A stretch of DNA of 64,000 nt. It comes from Piscinibacter sp. (lineage in GTDB: Bacteria > Pseudomonadota > Gammaproteobacteria > Burkholderiales > Burkholderiaceae_C). Positions 7,743-17,725 of the stretch are shown here, one piece after another; positions within the stretch are counted from its first letter, which is position 1, and every line of letters starts with the position of its first letter. Below the pieces are notes generated by a model. That model was not told the DNA's origin. It saw only the letters and a list, made by a program, of their open reading frames with translations, and searched no databases. Location of the stretch: assembly GCA_017983795.1 (NCBI GenBank), contig JAGOAS010000011.1:62001-126000 (forward strand), written 5' to 3'. A program made the translations under genes and the position numbers.

Positions 7743-8543
7743 CTAACGATCCTTCTCTTTACGGGGTTCTTTCCAGGGTTGGAACCAGGCCAGGCCCGCC
7801 GAGGTGGCGCCGCGCGGCCGGTATTCGGCGCCGATGACGCCGGTGTAGCCGAGCGCGTCGATGCGCTCGAACAGGTAGCGGTAGTTGACTTCGCCGAGAT
7901 CGGGCTCGTGGCGCTCCGGCACGCCGGCGATCTGCAGGTGGCCGACGCGGCCGGTGGGCAGATACGCCTCCAGCTTCCTGGCCAGATCGCCCTCGACGAT
8001 CTGGCAGTGGTACAGGTCCATCTGCACCTTGAGGTTGGGCGCGTTCACGCGCTGCACGATCTGGTGCGCCTCGTCCTGGCGCTCGAGGAAGAAGCCGGGG
8101 ATGTCGCGCGTGTTGATCGGCTCGATGAGGAAATCGATCTCGCGCGCCTGCGCGGCCGCCCAGGCCAGGTTGCTCTCGTAGACGCCGCGCAGCGCGGCAC
8201 GCTCGGCGCCGGCCGGCGCGAGGCCGGCCATCAGGTGGATGCGCGGGCAGTTCAGTGCCTTCGCATACTCGATCGCCTTCACGACGCCGGCGCGGAACTC
8301 GTCCTCGCGCCCCGGCAGACAGGCCAGGCCGCGCTCACCCGCCACCCAGTCGCCCGGCGGCGCGTTGAAGAGCGCCTGCTGCAGGCCCTTGTCCTTCAAT
8401 CGCGCGGCGATCTCGGCGGCCGGAAAGTCGTAGGGGAACAGGTATTCGACAGCGTCGAAGCCGTCTTTCGCCGCGGCCGCGAAGCGATCGAGGAAGGCAT
8501 GCTCGCCATACATCATCGAGAGGTTGGCGGCGAAACGCGGCAT
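7743..8543 (-). CDS. otnI: OtnI-like 2-oxo-tetronate isomerase (hydroxypyruvate isomerase family)
   Basis: A 266-residue TIM-barrel protein of the Hyi/OtnI family, starting [14 protein letters not shown]. Expected metal ligands are visible: E141 (FLIEPIN), D176 and H179 (QMDLYHCQ) and E240 (IGAEYRP). In the characterised pathway OtnI converts 2-oxo-tetronate to 3-oxo-tetronate; the close relative Hyi isomerises hydroxypyruvate. Its position between LtnD-like and DenD-like genes favours OtnI. It is separated from ltnD by 12 bases and from denD by 3. Confidence 0.82.
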   Translation of the reverse strand: MPRFAANLSMMYGEHAFLDRFAAAAKDGFDAVEYLFPYDFPAAEIAARLKDKGLQQALFNAPPGDWVAGERGLACLPGREDEFRAGVVKAIEYAKALNCPRIHLMAGLAPAGAERAALRGVYESNLAWAAAQAREIDFLIEPINTRDIPGFFLERQDEAHQIVQRVNAPNLKVQMDLYHCQIVEGDLARKLEAYLPTGRVGHLQIAGVPERHEPDLGEVNYRYLFERIDALGYTGVIGAEYRPRGATSAGLAWFQPWKEPRKEKDR

Positions 8544-8555
8544 GGGGTCGCTCCT

Positions 8556-9476
8556 TCAGGCCTTCTTCTGCGGCAGCTCGAGCCCGGCCAGCGCGGCGTA
8601 GAACTTCACCACGGCCGCGTCGTCCTCGTTGCCGTGGCCGGCGGCCGCGGTGGCGAGATAGAGCTGGTGCGCCGCGGCGGCCAGCGGCAGCGGGAAGGCC
8701 AGCTTGCGCGCCGCGTCGAGCACGATGCCCAGATCCTTGACGAAGATGTTCACGCTGGACAGCGGCGTGTAGTCGCCTTCGAGGATGTGCGGCACGCGGT
8801 TCTGGAACATCCAGCTCATGCCGGCCGAGTTGCAGATCACCTCGTAGAGGCTCGCCGGATCGGCGCCCGCGCGCATGCCCAGCGCCATCGCCTCGCAGGC
8901 GGCGGCGATGTGCACGCCGGCGAGGTGCTGGTTGACCATCTTCACCGTCGAGCCGATGCCGGCCTTGTCGCCGAGGCGGTAGACCTTGCCGGCGATGGCT
9001 TCGAGCACGGCGCCGGCGGCGGCGAAGGCTTCCGGTCGGCCCGAGGCCATCACCGTCATCTGGCCTTCGGCGGCTTTCTTGGCGCCGCCCGATACCGGGC
9101 CGTCGATCAGGTGGATGCCGCGCTCGGCGAGCCTGGCTTCCCACTGCGGCGGCAGCGTGGGGTCGACCGTGGCCGAGGCGATCACCACCGCGCCGCGGCG
9201 CAGCGTGGCGGCCAGGCCTCCTTCGTCGTCATTTCGGCCGAACAGCACCGCCTCGGTCTGCATGGCATTGACCACCAGCAGCTGCACCACGTCGCAGCGC
9301 GCGGCGAGATCGGCCAGCGACGCGGCCAGTTGCCCGCCCGCCGCGGCGAAGCGCTCGCGCGCCGCGGCGCTGCTGTCCAAGCCGAAGGTGCTCACGCCGC
9401 GCTTCATCGCCGAGACGGCCGCGCCATAGCCCATCGAGCCGAGCCCGATCACGCCAAGCACCTTGGCCTCGCTCAT
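8556..9476 (-). CDS. ltnD: LtnD-like L-threonate dehydrogenase
   Basis: A 306-residue beta-hydroxyacid dehydrogenase. The NAD motif GLGSMG is at 11-16, the substrate-binding DGPVSGG segment around S129, and catalytic K179 in TVKMVNQ. The family oxidises 2-hydroxy acids; the LtnD branch acts on L-threonate, and this assignment rests mainly on sequence character plus the neighbouring otnI and denD. Its ATG overlaps the stop codon of the GntR-type regulator (ATGA), so the regulator and catabolic genes form one transcript. Confidence 0.8.
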   Translation of the reverse strand: MSEAKVLGVIGLGSMGYGAAVSAMKRGVSTFGLDSSAAARERFAAAGGQLAASLADLAARCDVVQLLVVNAMQTEAVLFGRNDDEGGLAATLRRGAVVIASATVDPTLPPQWEARLAERGIHLIDGPVSGGAKKAAEGQMTVMASGRPEAFAAAGAVLEAIAGKVYRLGDKAGIGSTVKMVNQHLAGVHIAAACEAMALGMRAGADPASLYEVICNSAGMSWMFQNRVPHILEGDYTPLSSVNIFVKDLGIVLDAARKLAFPLPLAAAAHQLYLATAAAGHGNEDDAAVVKFYAALAGLELPQKKA

Positions 9477-10252
9477 GAACGCACCGCCGCTTTCGCCCGC
9501 TTGCCGCGCGTGATCACCCCGCCCTGCTCCAGGCGCCGCTCGCCGTGCAGGATGTGCTGCGTGGCCCGCTTGCGCGCGCCGGCCGCATCGTGCGCGGCGA
9601 TGGCATCGACGATGGCGCGGTGCTCGTCGCGCACCTGCTGCATGAAATCCCTGCGGCGCGCCTCGTTGCCGCGCGTGATGCGCATGCCTTCGCGCAGGTA
9701 CTGCTCGAGAAAGCCGAGCAGGCGGCTGAACTGCGGGTTGCCGGTGGCCTCGCCGATGGCGCGGTGGAAGGCCAGGTCTTCGGCCACGCCGTCGCGGCCC
9801 TCGGCCTCGGCGCGGTCGATCTCGGCGAGCGCGCGCTTGAGGCCGGCCACCTGCGTGCGCGTGGCGCGCTGCGCGGCCAGCGCGGCGATCTCGCCTTCCA
9901 GCACGCGGCGCACCTCGACCACGTGCACCACCGCGCCCACCGATTCGAGCACGCTGGGGTCGAAGGCCAGCGGCTTGTTCGCCTCCGGCGCCGCCACGTA
10001 GACGCCCGAGCCCTGGCGCGACACCAGAAGCCCGCGCGACTTCAGTTGGTGCACCGCCTCGCGCACCACGGTGCGCGATACGCCGTGCGACTCGGCGAGC
10101 TGCTGCTCGGAGGGCAGGCGGTCGCCCGGCTTCAGGCCGCCCTTGTCGAGCTGCGCCGCCAGCAGCGCGGCGAGCCGGTCGGACAGCCGCTCGGCCACCA
10201 GACGCCCGCCGTTCACCGGGGCCGCGGGGCTGGGGACGAGGCCGATTGACAT
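9473..10252 (-). CDS. GntR-type regulator, FadR/FCD subfamily
   Basis: A 259-residue transcription factor. The N-terminal winged helix carries the GntR signature PSEQQLAESHGVSRTVVREA (residues 48-67). The C-terminal all-helical FCD domain contains EDLAFHRAIGEATGN, typical of sugar-acid-responsive regulators. The start is uncertain: ATG at 10252 is chosen, with ATG 10258 in frame just upstream; an in-frame TTG at 10273 lies inside the probable operator. It heads the ltnD-otnI-denD-SDR operon and is divergent from the ABC-transporter operon, so it probably represses both until a pathway intermediate binds. Confidence 0.88.
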   Translation of the reverse strand: MSIGLVPSPAAPVNGGRLVAERLSDRLAALLAAQLDKGGLKPGDRLPSEQQLAESHGVSRTVVREAVHQLKSRGLLVSRQGSGVYVAAPEANKPLAFDPSVLESVGAVVHVVEVRRVLEGEIAALAAQRATRTQVAGLKRALAEIDRAEAEGRDGVAEDLAFHRAIGEATGNPQFSRLLGFLEQYLREGMRITRGNEARRRDFMQQVRDEHRAIVDAIAAHDAAGARKRATQHILHGERRLEQGGVITRGKRAKAAVRS

Positions 10253-10274
10253 GATCATCAGGTTATCATACAAC
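10246..10274 (+). promoter_or_regulatory. ABC-operon promoter overlapping a GntR-type operator
   Basis: TTGACA (10246-10251), 17 bases, TACAAC (10269-10274) is a good sigma-70 match pointing toward the transporter genes. TTATCATACAA (10263-10273, reading TTGTATGATAA on the other strand) overlaps the -10 element. It resembles the imperfect TTGTATGA-type dyads bound by FadR-family regulators. A second TGATCA palindrome lies at 10252-10257. Promoter and operator are predictions from base matches only. Confidence 0.5.
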
Positions 10275-10337
10275 TTTGCGGCAGATCAACGACATCGCAC
10301 CGGCAACGAACGGCGCGCACGGCAGGAGACAAGCCGC

Positions 10338-11411
<1,074 letters not shown>

Positions 11412-11447
11412 GGCTTCGCCCTCGCTTCTTCAACCCAGGAGACACGC

Positions 11448-12782
11448 ATGACCGACAAGAACCGTCGCCAATTCCTCGAAAGCTCCGCCGGCGTCGCCGC
11501 CGCCGCGACGCTGGGCACCGGCGCGCTGTGGACACCGCTCGCGGCGCAGGCGCAGACGCTCGCCTACAAGCCCGAGAAGGGCGCCAAGCTGCGCGTGCTG
11601 CGCTGGAAGCGCTTCGTGCAGGGCGACGAAGACGCCTTCATGGCGAACATCAAGAAGTTCAGCGACAAGACCGGCATCGAGGTGCGCGTCGACAACGAGG
11701 GCTGGGAAGACGTGCGCCCCAAGGCCGCGGTGGCGGCCAACATCGGCAGCGGGCCCGACATCATCATCGGCTGGTTCGACGACCCGCACCAGTATCCCGA
11801 CAAGCTGATCGACATGACCGACCTGGCCGACTACCTCGGCAAGAAGTACGGCGGCTGGTACGACGTGTGCAAGAAGTACGCGCAGCGCACCGGCACCAAC
11901 AAGTGGATCTCGATTCCCTGGGGCATCGTCGGCAACGCGATCGTCTACCGCGAGAGCCACATCAAGGCGGCCGGCTTCGACGCCATCCCGAAGGACACCG
12001 CCGGCTTCCTCAAGCTGTGCCAGGCGATGAAGGCCAAGGGCACGCCGGCCGGCTTCGCGCTCGGCAAGGCGGTGGGCGACGGCAACAACTGGGTGCACTG
12101 GCTGCTGTGGTCGCACGGCGGCAAGCTGGTCGACAAGGCCGGCAACGTGGCGATCAACTCGCCCGAGACCATCGCCGCGCTGGAGTACGCCAAGCAGCTC
12201 TACGACACCTTCGTGCCGGGCACGCTGTCGTGGCAGGACCCGAACAACAACAAGGCCTTCCTCGACGGCCAGATCTCGCTGACGGCCAACGGCATCTCGG
12301 TCTACTACGCGGCGAAGAACTCGCAGGATCCGAAGGTCAAGGAGATGGCCGCCGACATCCAGCATGCGCGCTTCCCCATCGGCCCGGTGGGCAAGGCGAC
12401 CGAGCTGATGCAGATCACGCAGTTCATGACCTTCAAGCACAGCAAGTACCCGCAGGCCGCCAAGGAGCTGGTGCGCTTCCTGATGGAAGAGGAGCAGTAC
12501 GCACCGTGGATGCAGGCGGCGATCGGTTATGTCTCGCAGCCGCTGCGCGCCTACGAGAAGAACCCGATCTGGACGGTCGACCCCAAGCACACCGTCTACC
12601 GCGACGGCGGCTCGATCATGCTCGACCACGGCCACGAAGGGCCGCTGGGGTATGCCTCCGCCGCCGCGATGGCCGACTACATCGTGCTCGACATGGTGGC
12701 CGAGGCCTCCAGCGGATCGAAGACGCCCAAGGAAGCGGCCGAGCGCGCCGAGGCCCGCGCCAAGCGTTACTACAAGGTCTGA
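11448..12782 (+). CDS. Periplasmic solute-binding protein of sugar ABC transporter (Tat signal)
   Basis: A 444-residue extracellular solute-binding protein of the sugar (UgpB/MalE-like) class. The N-terminus carries a twin-arginine signal (NRRQFLESSAGVAAAA) and a likely cleavage after AAQAQ near residue 36, so it is probably exported folded by Tat. AGGAGAC precedes the ATG. It sits between ATPase and permease genes and would deliver the substrate, presumably an aldonic or tetronic acid given the co-transcribed enzymes; the ligand itself cannot be read from sequence. Confidence 0.9.
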   Translation: MTDKNRRQFLESSAGVAAAATLGTGALWTPLAAQAQTLAYKPEKGAKLRVLRWKRFVQGDEDAFMANIKKFSDKTGIEVRVDNEGWEDVRPKAAVAANIGSGPDIIIGWFDDPHQYPDKLIDMTDLADYLGKKYGGWYDVCKKYAQRTGTNKWISIPWGIVGNAIVYRESHIKAAGFDAIPKDTAGFLKLCQAMKAKGTPAGFALGKAVGDGNNWVHWLLWSHGGKLVDKAGNVAINSPETIAALEYAKQLYDTFVPGTLSWQDPNNNKAFLDGQISLTANGISVYYAAKNSQDPKVKEMAADIQHARFPIGPVGKATELMQITQFMTFKHSKYPQAAKELVRFLMEEEQYAPWMQAAIGYVSQPLRAYEKNPIWTVDPKHTVYRDGGSIMLDHGHEGPLGYASAAAMADYIVLDMVAEASSGSKTPKEAAERAEARAKRYYKV

Positions 12783-12809
12783 CCCTCGAAGCGCTCCAGC
12801 CCCGTCGCG

Positions 12810-13715
12810 ATGTCACTCCTCGAGAAACTGCAGAACAGCCGCAACGCGCTGGGCTGGACCTTCATGCTGCCGGCAGCAGTGCTGCTGATCGGCCTGCTGG
12901 CCTGGCCGCTCGGGCTGGGCACCTGGCTGGGCTTCACCGACGCCAAGATCGGGCGGCCCGGCGAGTGGGTGGGGCTGGAGAACTTCAAATACCTGGTGGG
13001 CGACAGCGTCACGCAACTGGCGCTGTTCAACACCCTCTTCTATACGGTGGTGGCGAGCATCCTGAAGTTCGCGCTCGGGCTGTGGCTGGCACTGCTGCTG
13101 AACAAGAACCTGCCGTTCAAGAGCTTCTTCCGCGCCGTCGTGCTGCTGCCCTGGATCGTGCCGACCGCGCTGTCGGCGATCGCCTTCTGGTGGCTGTACG
13201 ACGCGCAGTTCTCGGTGTTCTCGTGGGTGCTCACCAAGCTGGGCTGGATCGACCGCTACGTCGATTTTCTCGGCGACCCGTGGAATGCACGGCTGTCGAC
13301 CATCGCCGCCAACGTCTGGCGCGGCGTGCCCTTCGTGGCGATCTCGCTGCTGGCGGGCCTGCAGACCATCTCGCCCTCGTACTACGAAGCCTCGGCGATC
13401 GACGGCGCCACGCCCTGGCAGCAGTTCCGCCACGTCACGCTGCCGCTCTTGACGCCCATCATCGCCGTGGTGATGACCTTCTCGGTGCTGTTCACCTTCA
13501 CCGATTTCCAGCTGATCTACGTGCTGACGCGCGGCGGCCCGCTCAACGCCACGCACCTGATGGCCACGCTCGCCTTCCAGCGCGGCATTCCGGGCGGCTC
13601 GCTGGGCGAAGGCGCGGCGCTGGCCACGCTGATGGTGCCCTTCCTCCTCGCGGCGGTGCTGTTCAGCTACTTCGGTCTGCAGCGCCGCGCCTGGCAGCAA
13701 GGGGGTGACAAGTGA
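12810..13715 (+). CDS. Sugar ABC transporter permease 1
   Basis: A 301-residue MalF/UgpA-type inner-membrane permease with six predicted transmembrane segments. The EAA loop reads EASAIDGATPWQQFRHVTLP around residues 191-210 and docks onto the ATPase. It begins 27 bases after the binding-protein gene. Its last four bases overlap the GTG start of the second permease (GTGA), coupling expression of the two membrane subunits. Confidence 0.92.
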   Translation: MSLLEKLQNSRNALGWTFMLPAAVLLIGLLAWPLGLGTWLGFTDAKIGRPGEWVGLENFKYLVGDSVTQLALFNTLFYTVVASILKFALGLWLALLLNKNLPFKSFFRAVVLLPWIVPTALSAIAFWWLYDAQFSVFSWVLTKLGWIDRYVDFLGDPWNARLSTIAANVWRGVPFVAISLLAGLQTISPSYYEASAIDGATPWQQFRHVTLPLLTPIIAVVMTFSVLFTFTDFQLIYVLTRGGPLNATHLMATLAFQRGIPGGSLGEGAALATLMVPFLLAAVLFSYFGLQRRAWQQGGDK

Positions 13716-14593
13716 GCAAGACCGCTTCGCCCACCGATGACATGGTGGGCATGGACTACCTGCAGTCGCTGCCGCGGCGCTGGGTGACGACCTACATCCC
13801 GATCGGGCTGTTCGTCTTCGTGCTGCTGTTCCCGTTCTACTGGATGGTGATCACCTCGTTCAAGCCGAACGAGGAGCTGCTCTCGCGCGAGGGCAATCCG
13901 TTCTGGGTGATCAGGCCGACGCTGGCGCACTTCAAGAAGCTGATCTTCGACACGCCCTACCCCGACTGGCTCTGGAATACGGTGCTGGTGTCGGTGGTGT
14001 CCACCTTCGTGTCGCTGGCGGCCTCGGTGCTGGCGGCCTATGCGATCGAGCGGCTGCGCTTCTCGGGCGCCAAGCCGGTGGGCGGCGCGATCTTCCTCGC
14101 CTACCTGGTGCCGCCGTCCATCCTCTTCATCCCGCTGTCGGCGGTGATCTTCCAGCTCGGACTGTTCGATACGCGCATGGCGCTGATCCTCGCCTACCCG
14201 ACCTTCCTGATCCCGTTCTGCACCTGGCTGCTGATGGGCTACTTCCGTTCCATCCCCTTCGAGCTGGAAGAGTGCGCGCTGATCGACGGCGCGAGCCGCT
14301 GGCAGATCCTCGTCAAGATCATCCTGCCGCTGGCCGTGCCGGGGCTGATCTCGGCGGGCATCTTCGCCTTCACGCTCTCCTGGAACGAATTCATCTACGC
14401 GCTGACCTTCGTGTCGAGTTCGGAGAACAAGACGGTGCCGGTGGGCGTGGTCACCGAACTGGTGGAGGGCGACGTCTACCACTGGGGCTCGCTGATGGCC
14501 GGCGCGCTGCTGGGCTCGCTGCCGGTGGCCTTCATCTACTCGTTCTTCGTCGAGCACTACGTCTCGGGCATGACAGGTTCAGTGAAGGAATGA
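13712..14593 (+). CDS. Sugar ABC transporter permease 2
   Basis: A 293-residue MalG/UgpE-type permease with six predicted transmembrane segments and an EAA loop (EECALIDGASRWQILVKIIL) near residue 190. The GTG start overlaps the preceding stop codon (GTGA). It completes the importer of the sugar-acid locus and ends 4 bases before the next dehydrogenase gene. Confidence 0.92.
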   Translation: MSKTASPTDDMVGMDYLQSLPRRWVTTYIPIGLFVFVLLFPFYWMVITSFKPNEELLSREGNPFWVIRPTLAHFKKLIFDTPYPDWLWNTVLVSVVSTFVSLAASVLAAYAIERLRFSGAKPVGGAIFLAYLVPPSILFIPLSAVIFQLGLFDTRMALILAYPTFLIPFCTWLLMGYFRSIPFELEECALIDGASRWQILVKIILPLAVPGLISAGIFAFTLSWNEFIYALTFVSSSENKTVPVGVVTELVEGDVYHWGSLMAGALLGSLPVAFIYSFFVEHYVSGMTGSVKE

Positions 14594-14597
14594 AGCC

Positions 14598-15506
14598 GTG
14601 AGCAAGCCGACCGTCGGCTTCGTCGGCGTGGGCCTGATGGGCCACGGCATGGCGAAGAATCTCGTCAGCAAGGGCTGGCCGCTGGTGGTGCTGGGGCATC
14701 GCAAGCGCGAGCCGGTGGAGCATCTCAAGTCGCTCGGCGCGCGCGAGGCCGCCACGCCGCGCGAGCTGGCGGCGCAGTGCGAGATCGTGCACCTGTGCGT
14801 GACCGGCTCGCCGCAGGTGGAAGCGCTGATGCGCGGGCCGGACGGCCTGCTGGCCGGCGCCGCGCCCGGCACGGTGATCATCGACTGCTCCACCTCCAAC
14901 CCGGTGTCCACGCTGGCGCTGGCCGAGGAGGCGAAGGCGCGCGGCGTGCACTTCGTCGACGCGCCGCTGTCGCGCACGCCCAAGGAGGCCGAGGCCGGCA
15001 CGCTGGACACCATGGTCGGCGCCGAGCCCGAGGTGTTCGCGCGCATAGCGCCGGTGCTGCGCGCCTGGGCCGGCAACGTGGTGCACCTCGGCCCGGTGGG
15101 CCTGGGGCACAAGATGAAGCTGATCAACAACTTCGTCGCGATGGGCTATGCGGCGCTGTTCTCCGAGGCGCTGGCGATCGCGCGCAAGTCGGGCCTGACG
15201 GTGGAGCAGTTCCATTCGGTCATCGGCTCCGGGCGCATGCGCAGCCCCTTCTACGACACCTTCATGCAGTGGACGCTGGCGGGCGACGAGAACGCCCACC
15301 GCTTCACCATCGCCAATGCGCACAAGGACATGCGCTACCTCGCCGCGATGGCCAACGAGGCCGGCGCGGTCAACCTGCTGCAGCCGCAGGTGAAGAACAT
15401 GTTCGCGGCCATGCAGGCTGCTGGCCAGGGTGAGCGCTTCGTGCCCATGCTGGCCGATTTCATCGCGGGATTGAACGGGCTCGCGCCCGCCGGGAGCAAG
15501 GAATGA
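14598..15506 (+). CDS. NAD(P)-dependent beta-hydroxyacid dehydrogenase
   Basis: A 302-residue member of the HIBADH/tartronate-semialdehyde-reductase family. VGVGLMGHG at 9-17 is the dinucleotide fold, DAPLSRTP places the substrate serine at S125, and K174 in GHKMKLINNF is the catalytic lysine. The usual GPVSGG segment is altered to APLSRTP, so substrate preference may differ from GarR or LtnD. GTG start, 4 bases after the permease gene. It is translationally coupled to the dehydratase gene downstream (ATGA) and probably handles a semialdehyde or hydroxy acid in the same route. Confidence 0.85.
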   Translation: MSKPTVGFVGVGLMGHGMAKNLVSKGWPLVVLGHRKREPVEHLKSLGAREAATPRELAAQCEIVHLCVTGSPQVEALMRGPDGLLAGAAPGTVIIDCSTSNPVSTLALAEEAKARGVHFVDAPLSRTPKEAEAGTLDTMVGAEPEVFARIAPVLRAWAGNVVHLGPVGLGHKMKLINNFVAMGYAALFSEALAIARKSGLTVEQFHSVIGSGRMRSPFYDTFMQWTLAGDENAHRFTIANAHKDMRYLAAMANEAGAVNLLQPQVKNMFAAMQAAGQGERFVPMLADFIAGLNGLAPAGSKE

Positions 15507-17233
15507 CCAAGAAGAAGGCGCCGCACGAGCTGCGCTCGCAGCAGTGGTTCGGCCGCCAGGACCGCGACGGCTTCGTCTACCGCAGCTGGGTGAAGGGCAA
15601 GGGCGTGCCGCACGACCAGTTCGACGGCCGGCCGGTGATCGGCATCTGCAACACCTTCAGCGAGCTGACGCCCTGCAACTCGCATTTCCGCACGCTCGCC
15701 GAGCAGGTGAAGATCGGCGTCTACGAGGCCGGCGGCTTCCCGCTCGAGTTTCCGGTGATGAGCCTGGGCGAGACGCTGCTGCGGCCCACCGCGATGCTCT
15801 ACCGCAACCTCGCGTCGATGGACGTGGAGGAGAGCATCCGCGGCAACCCGATCGACGGCGTGGTGCTGCTGATGGGCTGCGACAAGACCACGCCCTCGCT
15901 GCTGATGGGCGCGGCCAGCGTCGATCTGCCGACCATCGGCGTCTCCGGCGGGCCCATGCTCAACGGCCAGTGGCGCGGCCAGACGCTGGGCTCGGGCACC
16001 GGCGTGTGGAGCATGAGCGAGCAGGTGCGCGCCGGCACGCTCAAGCTGACCGAGTTCTTCGAGGCCGAGAGCTGCATGCACCGCAGCCACGGCCACTGCA
16101 TGACCATGGGCACGGCCTCGACGATGGCGGCGATGGTCGAATCGCTCGGCGTCGGCCTGCCCGGCAATACCGCCTACCCCGCGGTGGACGGCCGCCGCAA
16201 CGTGCTGGCGCGCGACGCCGGCCGGCGCATCGTGCAGATGGTGCATGAAGACCAGCTGCTGTCGAAGGTGCTGACGCGCGAGGGCTTCGAGAACGCGATC
16301 CGCACGCTGGCCGCGATCGGCGGCTCGACCAACGCGGTGATCCACCTCGTCGCGATCGCGCGGCGCATCGGCGTCGATCTCACCATCGACGACTTCGACC
16401 GCCTCGCCAGCGAGATGCCCTGCCTCGTCAACCTGCAGCCCTCCGGCGAGTACCTGATGGAGGATTTCTGCTACGCCGGCGGCCTGCCGGCGGTGATGAA
16501 GGAACTCGGCGACAAGCTGCACACCGGCCACGTGACGGTGACCGGCCAGACGGTGGCGGAGAACGTGGCCTCGGCGCAGAACTACAACCCGGCGGTGATC
16601 AAGACCCTGGCCGCGCCCTTCAAGGAGAAGGCCGGCATCGCGGTGCTGCGCGGCAACCTCGCGCCGCGCGGCGCGGTGATCAAGCCCAGCGCCGCCACGC
16701 CCGAGCTGATGGTGCACACCGGCCGCGCGGTGGTGTTCGAGGACATCGAGGATTTCCACAAGCGCATCGACGACGAGGCTCTCGACGTCGACGAAACCTG
16801 CGTGCTGGTGCTGAAGAACTGCGGCCCCAAGGGCTACCCCGGCATGGCCGAGACCGGCAACATGCCGCTGCCGCCGAAAGTGCTGCGCAAGGGCATCACC
16901 GACATGGTGCGCATCAGCGATGCGCGCATGAGCGGCACGGCCTACGGCACGGTGGTGCTGCACACGGCGCCGGAGGCCGCGGCCGGCGGACCGCTGGCGC
17001 TGGTGCAGAACGGCGACCTGATCGAGCTCGACGTGCCCAAGCGCCGCCTGCACCTGCACGTGAGCGACGAGGAACTCGCCAAGCGCCGCGCCGCCTGGGC
17101 GCCGCCCAAGCCGCCGCTCAAGAGCGGCTACTGGAAGCTCTACGTCGACCACGTGCTGCAGGCCGACGAAGGGGTGGACCTGGATTTCCTGGTCGGCAAG
17201 CGCGGGTCGTTCGTGCCGCGGGACAACCACTGA
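15503..17233 (+). CDS. IlvD/Edd-family sugar-acid dehydratase (arabonate-dehydratase type)
   Basis: A 576-residue iron-sulphur dehydratase. C58 (TPCNSH), C126 (MGCDKTTPS) and C199 (HGHCMTMG), together with K128, match the cluster and metal ligands of L-arabonate dehydratase within one residue. SDARMSGTAYG near residue 475 supplies the catalytic serine. Length and motifs favour the aldonate branch over IlvD or Edd. The enzyme would convert an aldonic acid to a 2-keto-3-deoxy acid. It ends the ABC operon; its TGA stop lies inside a strong hairpin. Whether it takes C4, C5 or C6 acids is unknown. Confidence 0.87.
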   Translation: MTKKKAPHELRSQQWFGRQDRDGFVYRSWVKGKGVPHDQFDGRPVIGICNTFSELTPCNSHFRTLAEQVKIGVYEAGGFPLEFPVMSLGETLLRPTAMLYRNLASMDVEESIRGNPIDGVVLLMGCDKTTPSLLMGAASVDLPTIGVSGGPMLNGQWRGQTLGSGTGVWSMSEQVRAGTLKLTEFFEAESCMHRSHGHCMTMGTASTMAAMVESLGVGLPGNTAYPAVDGRRNVLARDAGRRIVQMVHEDQLLSKVLTREGFENAIRTLAAIGGSTNAVIHLVAIARRIGVDLTIDDFDRLASEMPCLVNLQPSGEYLMEDFCYAGGLPAVMKELGDKLHTGHVTVTGQTVAENVASAQNYNPAVIKTLAAPFKEKAGIAVLRGNLAPRGAVIKPSAATPELMVHTGRAVVFEDIEDFHKRIDDEALDVDETCVLVLKNCGPKGYPGMAETGNMPLPPKVLRKGITDMVRISDARMSGTAYGTVVLHTAPEAAAGGPLALVQNGDLIELDVPKRRLHLHVSDEELAKRRAAWAPPKPPLKSGYWKLYVDHVLQADEGVDLDFLVGKRGSFVPRDNH

Positions 17234-17250
17234 CGCCTCGGCGTCAGTGG
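17227..17250 (+). terminator. Hairpin at end of the sugar-acid operon
   Basis: CCACTGACGCC (17227-17237), TC, GGCGTCAGTGG (17240-17250): an 11-bp perfect inverted repeat that includes the dehydratase stop codon. It lacks a proper U-tract (only TTG follows), so it may act as a processing or stability hairpin as much as an intrinsic terminator. Confidence 0.6.
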
Positions 17251-17302
17251 TTGCGGCGCAGGGTCACATCGCGCAGCGATGTGGGCCGGAGCCACAACCG
17301 GT
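17249..17302. terminator. Long imperfect hairpin between convergent genes
   Basis: CACATCGC (17265-17272), GCA, GCGATGTG (17276-17283) is a perfect 8-bp stem, extended by imperfect pairing of GGTTGCGGC on the left with GCCACAACC on the right. It lies between the converging dehydratase and cytochrome c genes and could serve both directions. No other content is seen in this gap. Confidence 0.45.
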
Positions 17303-17328
17303 GCCGCTGCCGCGTCGCCGGCGCAAGC

Positions 17329-17655
17329 TCACTGCTTCAGGATCCAGCGCGCGATGCGCTTGGCTTCAGCGTCGCTCACCAGCGGCCGCTCGGACTGATC
17401 CGGCATCGTCGCCTTGTTCCAGTGCGGGCCACCAGTGGCACTGCTTCCCTGGCGGATCGTCTTGACGAGAACGGCCTGGGCGCCCTTGCGCCCCTTCCAC
17501 GCCTTGGCGACCTTCTGGAAGGACGGGCCGGCCCCGTCTTCCTTGATCGAATGACAGCCGAAGCACTGCTTCTGCTCGGCGAGCTTCTGGTTCGCCATCG
17601 CAGCGCCGTGCGCGGTCAGTGCGAACGCCAGCCCAAGAACCAACGACATCTTCAT
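17329..17655 (-). CDS. Class I cytochrome c (c551/c552-like)
   Basis: A 108-residue periplasmic protein. The signal peptide MKMSLVLGLAFALTAHGAAMA is followed by the haem motif C31-FG-C34-H35, and the likely axial methionine is M84 in KATMPDQSERP. Monohaem electron carriers of this size feed terminal oxidases or denitrification enzymes. GGAG lies a few bases before the ATG. The partner is unknown; no oxidase is adjacent, although norE/norF-like genes occur 14 kb away. Confidence 0.87.
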   Translation of the reverse strand: MKMSLVLGLAFALTAHGAAMANQKLAEQKQCFGCHSIKEDGAGPSFQKVAKAWKGRKGAQAVLVKTIRQGSSATGGPHWNKATMPDQSERPLVSDAEAKRIARWILKQ

Positions 17656-17725
17656 TGCGACACCTCCATCGACCTATAGGAGAGCCCAGCGTAGGCGTCG
17701 AGGCCGCGTCGGGCATTGCGTGCAC

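Noticed and set aside
7077..10001. A 974-codon open frame on the plus strand across the ltnD/otnI/denD region
   Set aside because: It is antisense to well-supported genes, rich in Arg/His/Ala and without recognisable motifs; such frames are expected at 70% G+C.
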